This document shows, piece by piece, positions 9,201 through 17,531 of a stretch of DNA of 64,000 nucleotides. Origin of the DNA: JAWKWH01 sp040830725 (lineage in GTDB: Bacteria > Pseudomonadota > Alphaproteobacteria > Rhizobiales > Rhizobiaceae); NCBI GenBank assembly GCA_040830725.1, contig JBFOMG010000004.1:18076-82075 (forward strand), read 5' to 3'. The notes below the pieces were generated by a model, which worked only from the letters and a program-made list of their open reading frames with translations, did no database searches and had not been told where the DNA came from. The position numbers and the translations under genes were made by a program. Numbering within the stretch: position 1 is the first letter of the stretch; each line of letters starts with the position of its first letter.

Positions 9201-9870
9201 TCAATGCCCTGATTGCCTGTCGGTAGGCCTCGAAATAGCGGTCAGCATCGGAATGGGTGCGTGCCGCTTCACCGAGCATGTCGTAGGAATAGAGATATCC
9301 TTTCGCGGTCATGGGTTTGCCGCGCGAGACCGCCTCCTTGATCGTCTGACCAAGAACGAACTGATCGCCCATTTCGCGCATGGCGGTGCCGACCGCCGTA
9401 CGGATCACCGGCTCGCCCAGCCGTCTGATCATGCCAAACAATGTGGCTTCGATCGGCCCTTCGCCCTGCTCCAACACGCGTCCGGTCAGCATAAGCGCCC
9501 AGGTCGAGGCGTTGACGAACATGGAGGCGGATTCGCCTGAATGCGAAGACCAGTCATGCGGCACGATCTTGTCAGCAATCAATTCATCGATGGTCTCGGC
9601 GTCGGGCACCCGCAGCAGTGCTTCGGCCAGACACATCAAGGCAACGCCTTCATTGGTCGACAAGCCGTATTCAGCCAGGAACGCTTCCATGAGTTTCGGT
9701 TCACTGGAGGCGCGCACCGCCCGTACCAGATCGGCGCCACGCCCGGAAATACGTGCGCGTGTATTCGCATCCAGTGCAGCGAGTTTCGACAGGCGTGTTA
9801 CGGCTGCCGCTTCATCGGCATATATATTTTCGCGAATGGCGCCGCGAAGCGCTTCAAGAGACTTTGCCAC
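6262..9870 (-). CDS. putA: Bifunctional proline dehydrogenase / L-glutamate gamma-semialdehyde dehydrogenase PutA
   Basis: Roughly 1,202 residues. PutA oxidises proline to P5C with FAD and the quinone pool, then glutamate semialdehyde to glutamate with NAD. The N-terminal half carries the proline dehydrogenase barrel (ISVKLSALHPRYE, NIDAEEADRLD, LVKGAYWDTEIKRAQ). The second half is an aldehyde dehydrogenase (SPWNFPLAIFTGQIAAAL, FTGSTEVAK, catalytic Cys in SAGQRCSALR at about 806), followed by a C-terminal ALDH-like non-catalytic domain of about 200 residues. There is no ribbon-helix-helix DNA-binding domain, so it is not the trifunctional type. The open frame reaches TTG 9990, but GTG 9870 has an AGGGGG site and leaves space for a promoter shared with divergent putR; I use 9870. 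Confidence 0.93.
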   Translation of the reverse strand: MAKSLEALRGAIRENIYADEAAAVTRLSKLAALDANTRARISGRGADLVRAVRASSEPKLMEAFLAEYGLSTNEGVALMCLAEALLRVPDAETIDELIADKIVPHDWSSHSGESASMFVNASTWALMLTGRVLEQGEGPIEATLFGMIRRLGEPVIRTAVGTAMREMGDQFVLGQTIKEAVSRGKPMTAKGYLYSYDMLGEAARTHSDADRYFEAYRQAIRALKRESNRDDIRTNPGISVKLSALHPRYEEPQRERMLPELSARLLDLCQEARDARMGLNIDAEEADRLDLSLDVIETVLGDKSLAGWEGFGVVVQAYGPRAPFVIDWLHNLAERLDRKVMVRLVKGAYWDTEIKRAQVLGLEGFPVFTRKCNTDISYLACARKLLGLTDRIYPQFATHNAHTAAAILEMAEDRTLYEFQRLHGMGDALHEEIRKAEGTRCRIYAPVGAHEDLLAYLVRRLLENGANSSFVHQIVDEAVSAEEIASDPVALAEGQSAVNPVIQHPSRIFGPERVNSRGWDIFDRNAVSVIENNRKLFEQPHCWKSGPIPQVEGGKARDVANPARPVETVGEVTEANAGIATEAIGRAVAAQPDWSARPVSDRAEILRRIADHYEENAAEFFALTAREAGKTLADGIAEVREAVDFLRYYANEALKAERDTIARGVIVCISPWNFPLAIFTGQIAAALVTGNAVIAKPAEQTPLIAARAVGLMLEAGIPEHVIQLLPGDGPSVGGPLVADPRIAGVCFTGSTEVAKLIEAQLANSAPPDAMLIAETGGLNAMIVDSTALPEQAVRDIVASSFQSAGQRCSALRILYVQHDVAPKVLEMLTGAMNALSVGDPWQLSSDVGPVIDQEARQSILDYCQAAEQEGRVIARLEVPEEGLFVAPHIIKVNGIGDMDREIFGPVLHVATFEAEQIGKVIDDVNARGYGLTFGLHTRIEGRVQDVIDQVHAGNVYVNRNQIGAIVGSQPFGGEGLSGTGPKAGGPHYLRRFRKSVDAGVTGEPEVKTGKTDLPKAFAEAGEWQLRQDRIAILRKALRGRAASAVAAAASLDFGPVDLPGPTGEANSLALHPRGNVLCLGPDPDALLNQTVLALAAGNSVIAVSEGARQSLAVLSKVKSLPLIVVDGSPKLEEISTLAVDAVAFCGSPAMTRDIRKLLAGRDGPIVRMISEPLDAVAHAHERAVCVDTTAAGGNASLLAAAG

Positions 9871-10023
9871 TTCAACCCCCTGAAAGTCGGCGTGCGAGTT
9901 TGCCTTGTTGGCGGTCGAGAACGATTTTACCAAACTTGAGAAAACCGATTTGACCAAAGATTGGCCAGTGTTAGTCTGTTTGATGCTCAAAATTCAAATA
10001 CAATGCCGAAATGGGCTGCAGAA

Positions 10024-10479
10024 ATGATGAATGCCGAACATTTGGACCGCATGGATCAGAAAATCGTCGCTGCACTTGCAGCCGACGGCCGTCAATCCAT
10101 GGCGCAGCTTGCCGTCAATGTGGGACTGTCGAAGACACCGGTACAGGCTCGCGTCAGGCGTTTGGAGAAGGACGGATATATTCGCGGCTATACCGCTATC
10201 ATTGATCGCGAACGCATGGGCGAAGGCCACATCGCCTTCGTTCAGGTGACCTTGTCGGATACCCGTTCATTGGCACTTGATGCCTTCAACAAGGCAATTC
10301 TCGCGGTTCCCGAAATCGAACAGTGCCATATGATCGCTGGCGGATTCGACTATCTGCTCAAAGTCCGCACCAGAGACATCGCCTCCTACAGACGCGTTCT
10401 TGGAGAACGCATCTCCGCCCTGCCCCATGTGGCGCAGACTTCGACCTTCGTGGCGATGGAGACGGTCAAAGACCGGTAG
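10024..10479 (+). CDS. putR: Lrp/AsnC-family regulator, probably PutR
   Basis: A 151-residue Lrp/AsnC protein: N-terminal helix-turn-helix (DQKIVAALAADGRQSMAQLAVNVGLSKTPVQARVRRLE, given here as the span about 8-45) and a C-terminal ligand-binding RAM domain with the GxxDYLL segment (about 107-113). It is divergent from putA, the standard arrangement in rhizobia and Agrobacterium, where PutR activates putA in response to proline. The start is uncertain: ATG 10024 or 10027 gives the usual length, while upstream frames to 9961 would intrude on the promoter. Its 3' end overlaps the convergent galM gene by 14 bp. Confidence 0.85.
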   Translation: MMNAEHLDRMDQKIVAALAADGRQSMAQLAVNVGLSKTPVQARVRRLEKDGYIRGYTAIIDRERMGEGHIAFVQVTLSDTRSLALDAFNKAILAVPEIEQCHMIAGGFDYLLKVRTRDIASYRRVLGERISALPHVAQTSTFVAMETVKDR

Positions 10480-11485
10480 GCAGTTTAAACCGATATTCCG
10501 TCACCTGATGATACGTCTCACCCGGGCGCAGGATACAGTTTGGGAAATATGGCCGGTTCGGGCCGTCCGGCCAGGTTTGCGCTTCCAGGCAAAAACCTGA
10601 ATGCGCCTTGTAGGCCCTGCCCTCCAGCCCGCCATCCATTTCGGCAATGCCACCGCCAGCATAAAACTGAACCCCAGGCTCGGTCGTCCAGACCTCCATC
10701 TCGACGCCTGATGCATTGCCCTGGGCCCAGACGGCACGCCGCAAAGCACCACGCTGCGCCGACAGGCAAAAATTATGATCGTATAGCTGCTGCTCACCGC
10801 CGGAATCATAGCGGATCGGACGGGCCAAGCGGAAATCAAAGTCCGTTCCTTCCACCGGCTTTACTACGCCGGTAGGGATCAATTCATCGTCGACCGGGAG
10901 ATAAGCGGCGGCTGCGATTTGCAGCCGGTGATCAAGCACATCACTTTGCCCGCCGTCATTGAGGTTGAAATAGGAATGATGGGCAAGATTGCATGGCGTC
11001 GGGGCGTCAGTCGTCGCTTCGAATTCGACCACCAACCGCCCGGGCGGCAGCAGGCGATAGGTGCAGGAAATCTCGAGATTCCCTGGAAATCCCATCTCGC
11101 CCGCAGCATCAATCACGGTCAGTGTGACAAAATCTTCGCCGGTATCCGCAATCTTCCAGTTCCGTTTGCCGGTTCCATTTGCACCGCCGTGCAGCGTGTG
11201 TTTGCCAAGGAAATTTTGATCTGCCTGAAATTCTTCTTCGTCAATCGAAAACCGGCCACTTGCAATGCGATTGGCAAAACGCCCGGCGATGGCTCCAAAA
11301 TAGGGGGATTTTTCCGGATAATCCGCGAATTTCTCACATCCGAGCACCAGTGGCGGGCGATGACCTTCCAACCGAAGGTCTTGGATCACCGCACCCCAGC
11401 TAATGATGTTCGCAGAAAGGCCTCCGCCGGAAATGCCCTTCCGGTGAACGTCAGCACCGTCATCAGTGTTTCCGAATACCTCCAC
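10466..11485 (-). CDS. galM: Aldose 1-epimerase (galactose mutarotase family)
   Basis: A 339-residue protein with the GalM hallmarks: GAIAGRFANRIASGRF near residue 65, HTLHGG near 95, the catalytic-acid His in LAHHSYFNL (about 165-172), and the catalytic base Glu in FCLEAQTWPD near 300. It interconverts alpha and beta anomers of aldoses in the cytoplasm. Length is normal for the family. It lies 11 bp downstream of gabD on the same strand, so the two may be co-transcribed, although a metabolic link is not obvious. Confidence 0.88.
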   Translation of the reverse strand: MEVFGNTDDGADVHRKGISGGGLSANIISWGAVIQDLRLEGHRPPLVLGCEKFADYPEKSPYFGAIAGRFANRIASGRFSIDEEEFQADQNFLGKHTLHGGANGTGKRNWKIADTGEDFVTLTVIDAAGEMGFPGNLEISCTYRLLPPGRLVVEFEATTDAPTPCNLAHHSYFNLNDGGQSDVLDHRLQIAAAAYLPVDDELIPTGVVKPVEGTDFDFRLARPIRYDSGGEQQLYDHNFCLSAQRGALRRAVWAQGNASGVEMEVWTTEPGVQFYAGGGIAEMDGGLEGRAYKAHSGFCLEAQTWPDGPNRPYFPNCILRPGETYHQVTEYRFKLPTGL

Positions 11486-11496
11486 CGGCGGTCCCG

Positions 11497-12954
11497 TTAC
11501 AGTCCGAGGCCGCCTATGCAGACATATTTGGAATCGAGATAGTCTTCGATGCCCTGGTGTCCACCTTCCTTGCCCAGGCCGGATTCCTTCAGGCCGCCAA
11601 ACGGCGCTTCGACAGTCGTAATCAGACCTTCGTTGACGCCGATCAGTCCATATTTGACGCCATCTGAAACGCGGAAAGCCCGTCCGAGGTCGCCGGTGTA
11701 GAAGTAACAGGCCAGACCATATTCGGTGTCGTTGGCCATGGCGATCGCTTCTTCTTCGGTCTCGAACTTGTAGACCGGCGATATCGGTCCGAAAATCTCT
11801 TCCTTCGTAAAACGCATGTCGGAAGAGGCATCGGCGATCACCGTCGGCTGGAAAAAGGTTCCGCCAAGTTCGTGGCGCTCACCGCCCGCAACGACGCGTC
11901 CACCCTTGGCCTTGGCGTCCGCAATCATGCCTTCAACGGTGTCGACCGCTCCGCCGTCAATCAGCGGTCCTTGTTTTGTGCCGTCTTCAAGACCGGGTCC
12001 GACCTTCAGGTCATTGGTGGCAGCGATCAGCTTGTCGAGGAACTCGTCATAGACGCCAGCCTGAACCAGAAAGCGGTTGGTGCAGACACAGGTCTGACCG
12101 GAATTGCGGTATTTGGCGATAATCGCACCCTCCACCGCCCGGTCAACGTCTGCGTCGTCGAACACAATGAACGGCGCGTTACCGCCAAGTTCCATCGAGA
12201 CCTTTTTCACTGTTCCAGCCGCGCGCTGCATGATGACCTTGCCAACCTCGGTCGAACCGGTGAATGTGATTTTGCGCACCAGCGGGTTGTCACATATTTC
12301 ATTGCCGATCGCCGACGCCGCACCGGTGACAATGTTGACGACTCCGGCGGGAATGCCGACTTCCTCGCAGAGCACACCCCATGCGAGCCCCGAGTAAGGC
12401 GTGGCAGTCGCCGGTTTGACCACCGCGGTACAGCCTGCCGCCAGCGCTGGTCCGATCTTGCGTGCCAGCATGGATGAAGGGAAATTCCACGGCGTAATCG
12501 CTGCAATAACCCCGACCGGCTCTTTGGTGACCATGATTTTGCGATCAGCCCAGGGCGCCGGTACGAGATCGCCGTAGACCCTGCGGCCTTCCTCGGCAAA
12601 CCAGAGCACATAAGCCGCCGACATGCCGATCTCGCCCTTGGCTTCGGAGAGCGGTTTGCCTTGTTCCAGCACAAGCAATTCGGCGAGCACATCCTGGTTG
12701 TCCATGATTGCATCGTGCAGTTTGCGCAGAAGCTGTGAACGATGAAGCGCTGAGGTCTTTTGCCATTCCAGGAAAGCGTCTTGCGCAGCTGATATGGCGC
12801 GGGCCGTCTCGGCTGCTCCCGACTTCGGCACCGTGCCCAGCTTCAGGCCGGTGGCCGGGTTGGTGACATCGATCGTTTCACCTGAATCTGCGCCAACCCA
12901 TTGCCCGCCGATGAGGTTGGCTTCACGCATGAAATGGCTTGTTTTCTGCAACAT
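11497..12954 (-). CDS. gabD: NAD(P)-dependent succinate-semialdehyde dehydrogenase
   Basis: A 485-residue aldehyde dehydrogenase of the GabD group, converting succinate semialdehyde to succinate. It has the WNFPSSMLARKIGPALAAGC substrate/cofactor segment, the GSTEVGK nucleotide loop, the general-base Glu in MELGGNAPF (about 255) and the nucleophilic Cys in SGQTCVCTNR (about 287). The start at ATG 12954 is set by a GGGAGA site and by the usual length; the frame extends to 13062 without support. A divergent GntR-type regulator starts at 13177, making autonomous local control likely. Other semialdehydes (glutarate semialdehyde) are possible substrates. Confidence 0.9.
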   Translation of the reverse strand: MLQKTSHFMREANLIGGQWVGADSGETIDVTNPATGLKLGTVPKSGAAETARAISAAQDAFLEWQKTSALHRSQLLRKLHDAIMDNQDVLAELLVLEQGKPLSEAKGEIGMSAAYVLWFAEEGRRVYGDLVPAPWADRKIMVTKEPVGVIAAITPWNFPSSMLARKIGPALAAGCTAVVKPATATPYSGLAWGVLCEEVGIPAGVVNIVTGAASAIGNEICDNPLVRKITFTGSTEVGKVIMQRAAGTVKKVSMELGGNAPFIVFDDADVDRAVEGAIIAKYRNSGQTCVCTNRFLVQAGVYDEFLDKLIAATNDLKVGPGLEDGTKQGPLIDGGAVDTVEGMIADAKAKGGRVVAGGERHELGGTFFQPTVIADASSDMRFTKEEIFGPISPVYKFETEEEAIAMANDTEYGLACYFYTGDLGRAFRVSDGVKYGLIGVNEGLITTVEAPFGGLKESGLGKEGGHQGIEDYLDSKYVCIGGLGL

Positions 12955-13176
12955 TGAGAATTCTCCCTGCGCAACGGAAGCGCTGATTTTCCGGAAAAGA
13001 AGACAGGCGACACCTGACCGTTCACACGGTTTCGAGTAGCACCTTGAACATCTGCGCGGCAAGGCCCGAATTCAGCCGCAGAGGTGCCATCAATCAAATT
13101 CGGTGTAATTCTTCTATCTTATGTCTTACAAGAAGCAGTAACGGACCTGCCGAGAGCAGCCTTTGGACAAGATCAC

Positions 13177-13911
13177 ATGCCTGAAGTTGGTGCAAAACCG
13201 GCGTTTGCCTACAAACCGCTCTACATGCAGGTCAAGGAGAGCCTGATCGGCTACCTGGTCGATGGCACCTGGCAACCTGGTCAATTGATTCCATCGGAAA
13301 TCGAATTGGCGCGGCAGACCGGCGTCAGTCAGGGGACCGTTCGCAAAGCCCTGGACGCCATGACTGCCGAGCATTTGCTTGTTCGTCACCAGGGCCGGGG
13401 TACTTATGTTGCGGTGCCCGAAGAGAGCCAGATTCTGTTCCGGTACTATCGGTTGCGACCCGATCACGGAGAACACGGATTTCCAAACTCCAAGGTGCTC
13501 AGGCGCGAGCAGAAACCAGCGACAGAACATGAGCAGAAGGCGCTGCATCTTGCGGACAATGGCGAGGTGTTCCGAATTTCCCGTTCGCGGTTGATTGACG
13601 GTGTTCCGCTGATCGCAGAGGCGATTTCACTTCCATCGGCACGGTTTGACGGATTCAACGATTTGAGTGAGATTCCCAACAACGTCTATCAGCTTTATTC
13701 CGAACGCTGGGGAATTACGGTCGGCCGTGCAGCCGAAAAACTGAAAGCAGTTGCCGCCTCGGCAGCCGAAGCGCAACTGCTTGGTTGTGCTGAAGGTTCG
13801 CCATTGCTGGAAATCGCGCGGATCGCCTACGATCTCGAAGACAAGCCGGTGGAGCTCCGGATTTCCCACTGTCTGACAGATCGTATTCACTACCAAATTG
13901 ACTTGAAGTGA
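13177..13911 (+). CDS. GntR-family transcriptional regulator, HutC subfamily (UTRA domain)
   Basis: A 244-residue regulator. Residues about 8-80 form the winged helix of GntR proteins (SEIELARQTGVSQGTVRKAL, then GRGTYV), and residues about 100-235 form a UTRA effector-binding domain. It is divergent from gabD with a 222-bp spacer, so it most likely controls gabD in response to a related metabolite; this is inferred. The open frame starts at 13084, but the family aligns from about ATG 13177, which has a GGA 8 bases upstream. Confidence 0.82.
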   Translation: MPEVGAKPAFAYKPLYMQVKESLIGYLVDGTWQPGQLIPSEIELARQTGVSQGTVRKALDAMTAEHLLVRHQGRGTYVAVPEESQILFRYYRLRPDHGEHGFPNSKVLRREQKPATEHEQKALHLADNGEVFRISRSRLIDGVPLIAEAISLPSARFDGFNDLSEIPNNVYQLYSERWGITVGRAAEKLKAVAASAAEAQLLGCAEGSPLLEIARIAYDLEDKPVELRISHCLTDRIHYQIDLK

Positions 13912-13957
13912 TTTCTGCACAACGTCTGCGACGATCGACACCACAGGTGAGACCGCA

Positions 13958-14164
13958 ATGGGAACGAACGATCAGCTACTGAAGGTCGGAATCGCCGGAT
14001 CGATTGTCACAGCGGTCTGCTGTTTTACACCGTTATTGCCATTTTTGCTCGGCGCGATCGGCATTTCCTGGTTTGTCGGATATCTGGACATCATTTTGCT
14101 GCCACTTCTTGCCATCTTTGCGGTCATTACGTTGTTTGCATATTGGAAACGGCGGTCGGCATGA
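13958..14164 (+). CDS. merF: MerF-like mercury transport protein
   Basis: A 68-residue integral membrane protein with two hydrophobic helices. The first carries the vicinal Cys pair in AVCCFTPLLP (about residues 20-29), the Hg(II)-handling motif of MerF. The second helix follows YLDIILLPLLAIF. MerF brings mercuric ions to mercuric reductase in the cytoplasm. No merR, merA or merP is visible nearby, and the only partner is the GDCCxxC protein that overlaps its stop (ATGA). Other metal or organomercurial transport is possible. Confidence 0.75.
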   Translation: MGTNDQLLKVGIAGSIVTAVCCFTPLLPFLLGAIGISWFVGYLDIILLPLLAIFAVITLFAYWKRRSA

Positions 14165-14364
14165 CCGAATTGAAGTCGACAATTGCTTGCCCGGAGTGCG
14201 GGAAACGTGCAACTGAAACCATGCCAACCAATGCCTGTCAGTGGTTTTACGAATGCAAGGGGTGTGGTGCGTTGCTGAAACCACTTCCCGGTGATTGTTG
14301 TGTGTACTGCTCTTATGGAACGGTCCCTTGCCCGCCCATCCAGGAGGGCAAGAACTGCTGCTGA
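14161..14364 (+). CDS. GDCCVxC domain-containing metal-associated protein
   Basis: A 67-residue Cys-rich protein. It has a zinc-ribbon-like N-terminal part (CPECGK at about 10-15, CKGCG at about 33-37) and the hallmark GDCCVYCSYGTVPCPPIQ (about 43-60), ending in CC. This family is commonly encoded next to mercury transport genes. The ATG overlaps the merF stop, indicating a two-gene operon. It probably binds a soft metal such as Hg(II); the exact role is not known. Confidence 0.75.
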   Translation: MTELKSTIACPECGKRATETMPTNACQWFYECKGCGALLKPLPGDCCVYCSYGTVPCPPIQEGKNCC

Positions 14365-14374
14365 AGCGGATCGC

Positions 14375-15274
14375 TTATTGAGCGTGGGCTTTCAGAAATT
14401 CCGCAACCTCGTCGCGCGTCGGAATTCCCTCCCTGCCTCCGAATCGCGTGCATTTCAGCGAAGCCACCGCATTGGCAAACCGGACTGCCTCCAACTCATC
14501 GGAGCCTTCTCCAAGAGCCAAGGCAAAGGCTCCATGCCAAGCGTCACCAGCTCCCAGCGTATCGACAACATCCACCTGTGGGGGAAGAACAGTCTTTTCG
14601 GAATCACCGTTCAGATAGGTCACACCGTTGGGGCCGTCGGTAAAGCAAACCCACGCGCCGGTTTGAGCGGCCGCTTCCCGCAATCCGCGGACAAGATCCT
14701 GATGACCCGAATAATCCCGTAACCCTTGCGCCGAGAATGCAATATGCGAAGCGACCTTTAATGCATCGGCCGCCTCTGCAACCGGCGCTTCGGCATCAAT
14801 TACACCCGGTTTCGAATGTTCACGGGCAGCGGTCATAATGGCGAGCGCACCGGCCGGCCATCTCGTATCGGCCATTGCGGCATCAAACCCGCTCCCCAAC
14901 TGTGAAGTTAGCCATTCAGCATCCGCCGGGATGTTGGGGTCGCGGAAACTGACAATCTGACGCTCCCCGGATTTGTCGATGAGGACCGATGCATAGGGCG
15001 AACGCGCTTCGGGAAAAGACTGTATGTACCGGCAATCAACACCGTCGTCGATCAGATCCGACCGGATAATCTCGCCAATCCGGTCTGCGCCAAGCCTTGA
15101 TGCAAGCTGGGCTCTACCGCCAAGTCTGGCCACAGCTACTGCTGCGCTGGCCGCACACCCGCCACCGACAATCGATGAATCGCTTGCCCGGTATTTTTCT
15201 GGCTTGTTGGGCATCTCATCTACCAGAAACACGAAGTCGACAACGGCGACACCGGCCAAAAGTACAGTCGTCAT
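14375..15274 (-). CDS. PfkB-family carbohydrate kinase
   Basis: A 299-residue ribokinase-like protein. N-terminal GGGCAASAAVAVARLGG (about 38-54) is the PfkB substrate-side signature; the C-terminal DTLGAGDAWHGAFA (catalytic Asp near 244) is the second signature with the anion hole. It phosphorylates a sugar or sugar derivative with ATP. The overall pattern resembles proteins annotated as sulfofructose kinase in rhizobia, but no sulfoglycolysis genes are adjacent, so the substrate is open. ATG 15274 is chosen because the family aligns from MTTVLLAGVAVVDFV; the frame extends to 15499 without support. Divergent from the halogenase-like gene. Confidence 0.82.
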   Translation of the reverse strand: MTTVLLAGVAVVDFVFLVDEMPNKPEKYRASDSSIVGGGCAASAAVAVARLGGRAQLASRLGADRIGEIIRSDLIDDGVDCRYIQSFPEARSPYASVLIDKSGERQIVSFRDPNIPADAEWLTSQLGSGFDAAMADTRWPAGALAIMTAAREHSKPGVIDAEAPVAEAADALKVASHIAFSAQGLRDYSGHQDLVRGLREAAAQTGAWVCFTDGPNGVTYLNGDSEKTVLPPQVDVVDTLGAGDAWHGAFALALGEGSDELEAVRFANAVASLKCTRFGGREGIPTRDEVAEFLKAHAQ

Positions 15275-15418
15275 GCCTGTTCCAACACTCCTGCGCGACA
15301 AATGCAATTCCACCAACCGCGGTACAGAAACCACAGGTTCAACGCAACTGGCAGGCGCGAACAATGCCCCGACCGATAAAAATTTGAAAACTGCAGCCTT
15401 CTGTGAAAAGAAGCTGCC

Positions 15419-16990
15419 ATGCAGGAAAAACGAAAAAGATTTGTGATTGTCGGCGGAGGAACGGCGGGATGGATTGCCGCGCTGATGATGCAAAAACATG
15501 CGGCACAGAACAAACTGCCGATTGACATCACTGTGGTTGAATCAAGCAAGATTCCAACAATTGGCGTCGGCGAAGGCACGACCGCCGTTTTCCGGCAGAT
15601 TCTGTTTGAGCTGAAGTTGGACGAAGTTGAATTCGTCCGAGAAACCGGAGCGACGATCAAATTCGGCATTCGTCACAAGGAGTGGAAGCGAAAGGGACAC
15701 AGCTACGACGGCCCTATCGATGATCCCAATCTCCTCGCGCCAAACCCCGCATTCTCCCCCGCCGAACAAGCCTCTGCACTCGATGTATATGCAGTTTCTG
15801 CCGGTAAGGGTGTGGCCGGAACCCACCTGTTTCAACATCTCATGCTCAGGGAAAAGAGCCCCTTCGGCCTTGATGAAGCGACCGGCGAACTCATCCCTTC
15901 CGGCCCTTTCCAGCACGCATTTCATTTTGACCAGTCGCAAGTCGGAGCCTGGTTGCGGAAAAAGGCCAGCGGCATTGAACATATTGACGCCGAGGTAGAC
16001 AACGCACGAAAAAACAACGAGACGGGCGACCTGGAAGCACTTGTCCTGTCTGATGGACGGGAAGTCTCGGGCGATTTCTTTTTCGACTGCACCGGTTTCC
16101 GCAAAAAACTCATCGGCGACATCATGGGAGCGAAATGGGTTTCTTATGCGGATACATTGCCGGTCAATCGCGCCATGCCTTTCTGGATTGAGCACGATGA
16201 AAGCAAGGACATTGCACCGCTGACGCTCGCGTGGGCGCAAAAGGCCGGTTGGATGTGGTCCATTCCCACGCGCGAACGCATTGGCTGCGGATACGTGTAT
16301 TCCGACGAATTCACGACGCCTGATCAGGCCAAGTCGGAAATCGAAACAGCGCTTGGCCATGAGATCGAACCACGCAATGACATCAGGTTCGTTGGCGGGC
16401 GGCTGGACAGAGCCTGGATCAAAAACTGTTTGTCGTTGGGTTTGTCATCCAGTTTTCTGGAGCCCCTTGAAGCCACCTCCATTCACGGCACGATCGTACA
16501 GCTTATGCTTTTTACGAAATTCCACATGAAGGACGCAGCTGGAGCCAGCGATCAGACGCGCGATCATTTCAACCACGCAGTTGAGCGGCAGCTGGATGAT
16601 TTCCGCACGTTCATCAACATCCATTATGCCGGTCAGCGTGAAGAACCTTTCTGGCAACATGTGCGAGAAAACTGCATGCACGAGAAAGCACGTGAAATGC
16701 TTGCCCATTGGTCAGGCAACATGCCACGGCGGACCGATTTTGCGGCATTTCCCGGAGATCTGCCTCATATCAATGAACAACTCTACTACCCGGTACTGGA
16801 CGGGCTGGGACTGTTGGACCCCAAGGTCGCAAAAACCGACATGGCCGCACGACCAAAGGTCCGGGCGCACGCACGCAAAGCCACCGACGCAATGATACGA
16901 GACTTCCGGCAGGCCGCAGGCAAATGTATTGGGCATCGGGAATATCTGGACAAGGTAGCTGAAGGCAGCGTCAGCTTCAGTTGGCATTGA
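15419..16990 (+). CDS. Tryptophan-halogenase-family flavin-dependent enzyme
   Basis: A 523-residue member of the flavin-dependent halogenase family. The FAD-binding GGGTAGW is at 12-18; VGEGTT at 50-55 matches the FAD/substrate loop; Lys81 in ATIKFGIRH aligns with the catalytic Lys that forms the chloramine in PrnA/RebH; the diagnostic WxWxIP occurs as WMWSIP (about 277-282); and LEPLEAT (about 347-353) matches the segment with the substrate-contacting Glu. All key halogenase residues seem present. It sits 144 bp upstream of acpXL, in the same direction, where rhizobia have no such gene. Its substrate is unknown; an acyl-ACP or lipid substrate is a speculation from position, and tryptophan or another aromatic is the default. 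Confidence 0.8.
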   Translation: MQEKRKRFVIVGGGTAGWIAALMMQKHAAQNKLPIDITVVESSKIPTIGVGEGTTAVFRQILFELKLDEVEFVRETGATIKFGIRHKEWKRKGHSYDGPIDDPNLLAPNPAFSPAEQASALDVYAVSAGKGVAGTHLFQHLMLREKSPFGLDEATGELIPSGPFQHAFHFDQSQVGAWLRKKASGIEHIDAEVDNARKNNETGDLEALVLSDGREVSGDFFFDCTGFRKKLIGDIMGAKWVSYADTLPVNRAMPFWIEHDESKDIAPLTLAWAQKAGWMWSIPTRERIGCGYVYSDEFTTPDQAKSEIETALGHEIEPRNDIRFVGGRLDRAWIKNCLSLGLSSSFLEPLEATSIHGTIVQLMLFTKFHMKDAAGASDQTRDHFNHAVERQLDDFRTFINIHYAGQREEPFWQHVRENCMHEKAREMLAHWSGNMPRRTDFAAFPGDLPHINEQLYYPVLDGLGLLDPKVAKTDMAARPKVRAHARKATDAMIRDFRQAAGKCIGHREYLDKVAEGSVSFSWH

Positions 16991-17134
16991 ACACCAAACT
17001 TTGAGGACAAGACGTATTTGAAACCGAATGTGCCTGTTGAAAACCACTCTTGAAATCCCACCTTCCCCTTGCCCTAAAAAACCGTTAGAAGCGCCCGACA
17101 TTTCAACAAGCCGCAATCTCCGAGGAATCAAAAC

Positions 17135-17416
17135 GTGTCCGAAATCTTCGACAAGGTCGCCGACATCATCGCCGAAACCAGCGAGATCGATCGCGATACT
17201 ATTACACCTGACAGCCATACAATCGACGATCTCGGGATCGACAGCCTTGATTTCCTCGACATCGTATTTGCCATCGACAAGGAATTCGGCATCAAGATAC
17301 CGCTTGAAAAATGGACCCAGGAAGTCAATGACGGAAATGCTCCGACCGAGGAGTACTTTGTCATGAAGAACCTGTGCGGGAAAATTGGTGAACTGATCGA
17401 GGCCAAAGAAGCCTGA
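17135..17416 (+). CDS. acpXL: Acyl carrier protein AcpXL
   Basis: A 93-residue acyl carrier protein nearly matching rhizobial AcpXL, which carries the 27-hydroxyoctacosanoyl chain for lipid A. The phosphopantetheine site is Ser37 in GIDSLDFLD. The AcpXL-specific signature IPLEKWTQEVN and EYFVMKNLC follow. The start is GTG 17135 with CGAGGA about 10 bases upstream. It heads the VLCFA operon. In Rhizobium the next gene is fabZXL, but here only 115 bp separate acpXL from fabF2XL and no dehydratase is encoded. Confidence 0.95.
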   Translation: MSEIFDKVADIIAETSEIDRDTITPDSHTIDDLGIDSLDFLDIVFAIDKEFGIKIPLEKWTQEVNDGNAPTEEYFVMKNLCGKIGELIEAKEA

Positions 17417-17531
17417 CTTCTGCCTTTGAACAGGATTGACTTGGCAGCTACATTGACGTTGCGGCCTGGCTGGCGCGTTTGGCCGGCTCAAAACCCTTGA
17501 CGACAACCCGAGGCTGTCGCAAGAGCGGCCC

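Noticed and set aside
8665..9540. 291-codon plus-strand frame inside putA
   Set aside because: It is antisense to strongly conserved PutA sequence and has no family features.
15542..16360. 272-codon minus-strand frame within the halogenase-like gene
   Set aside because: The plus-strand product carries all halogenase motifs; the antisense frame has none.
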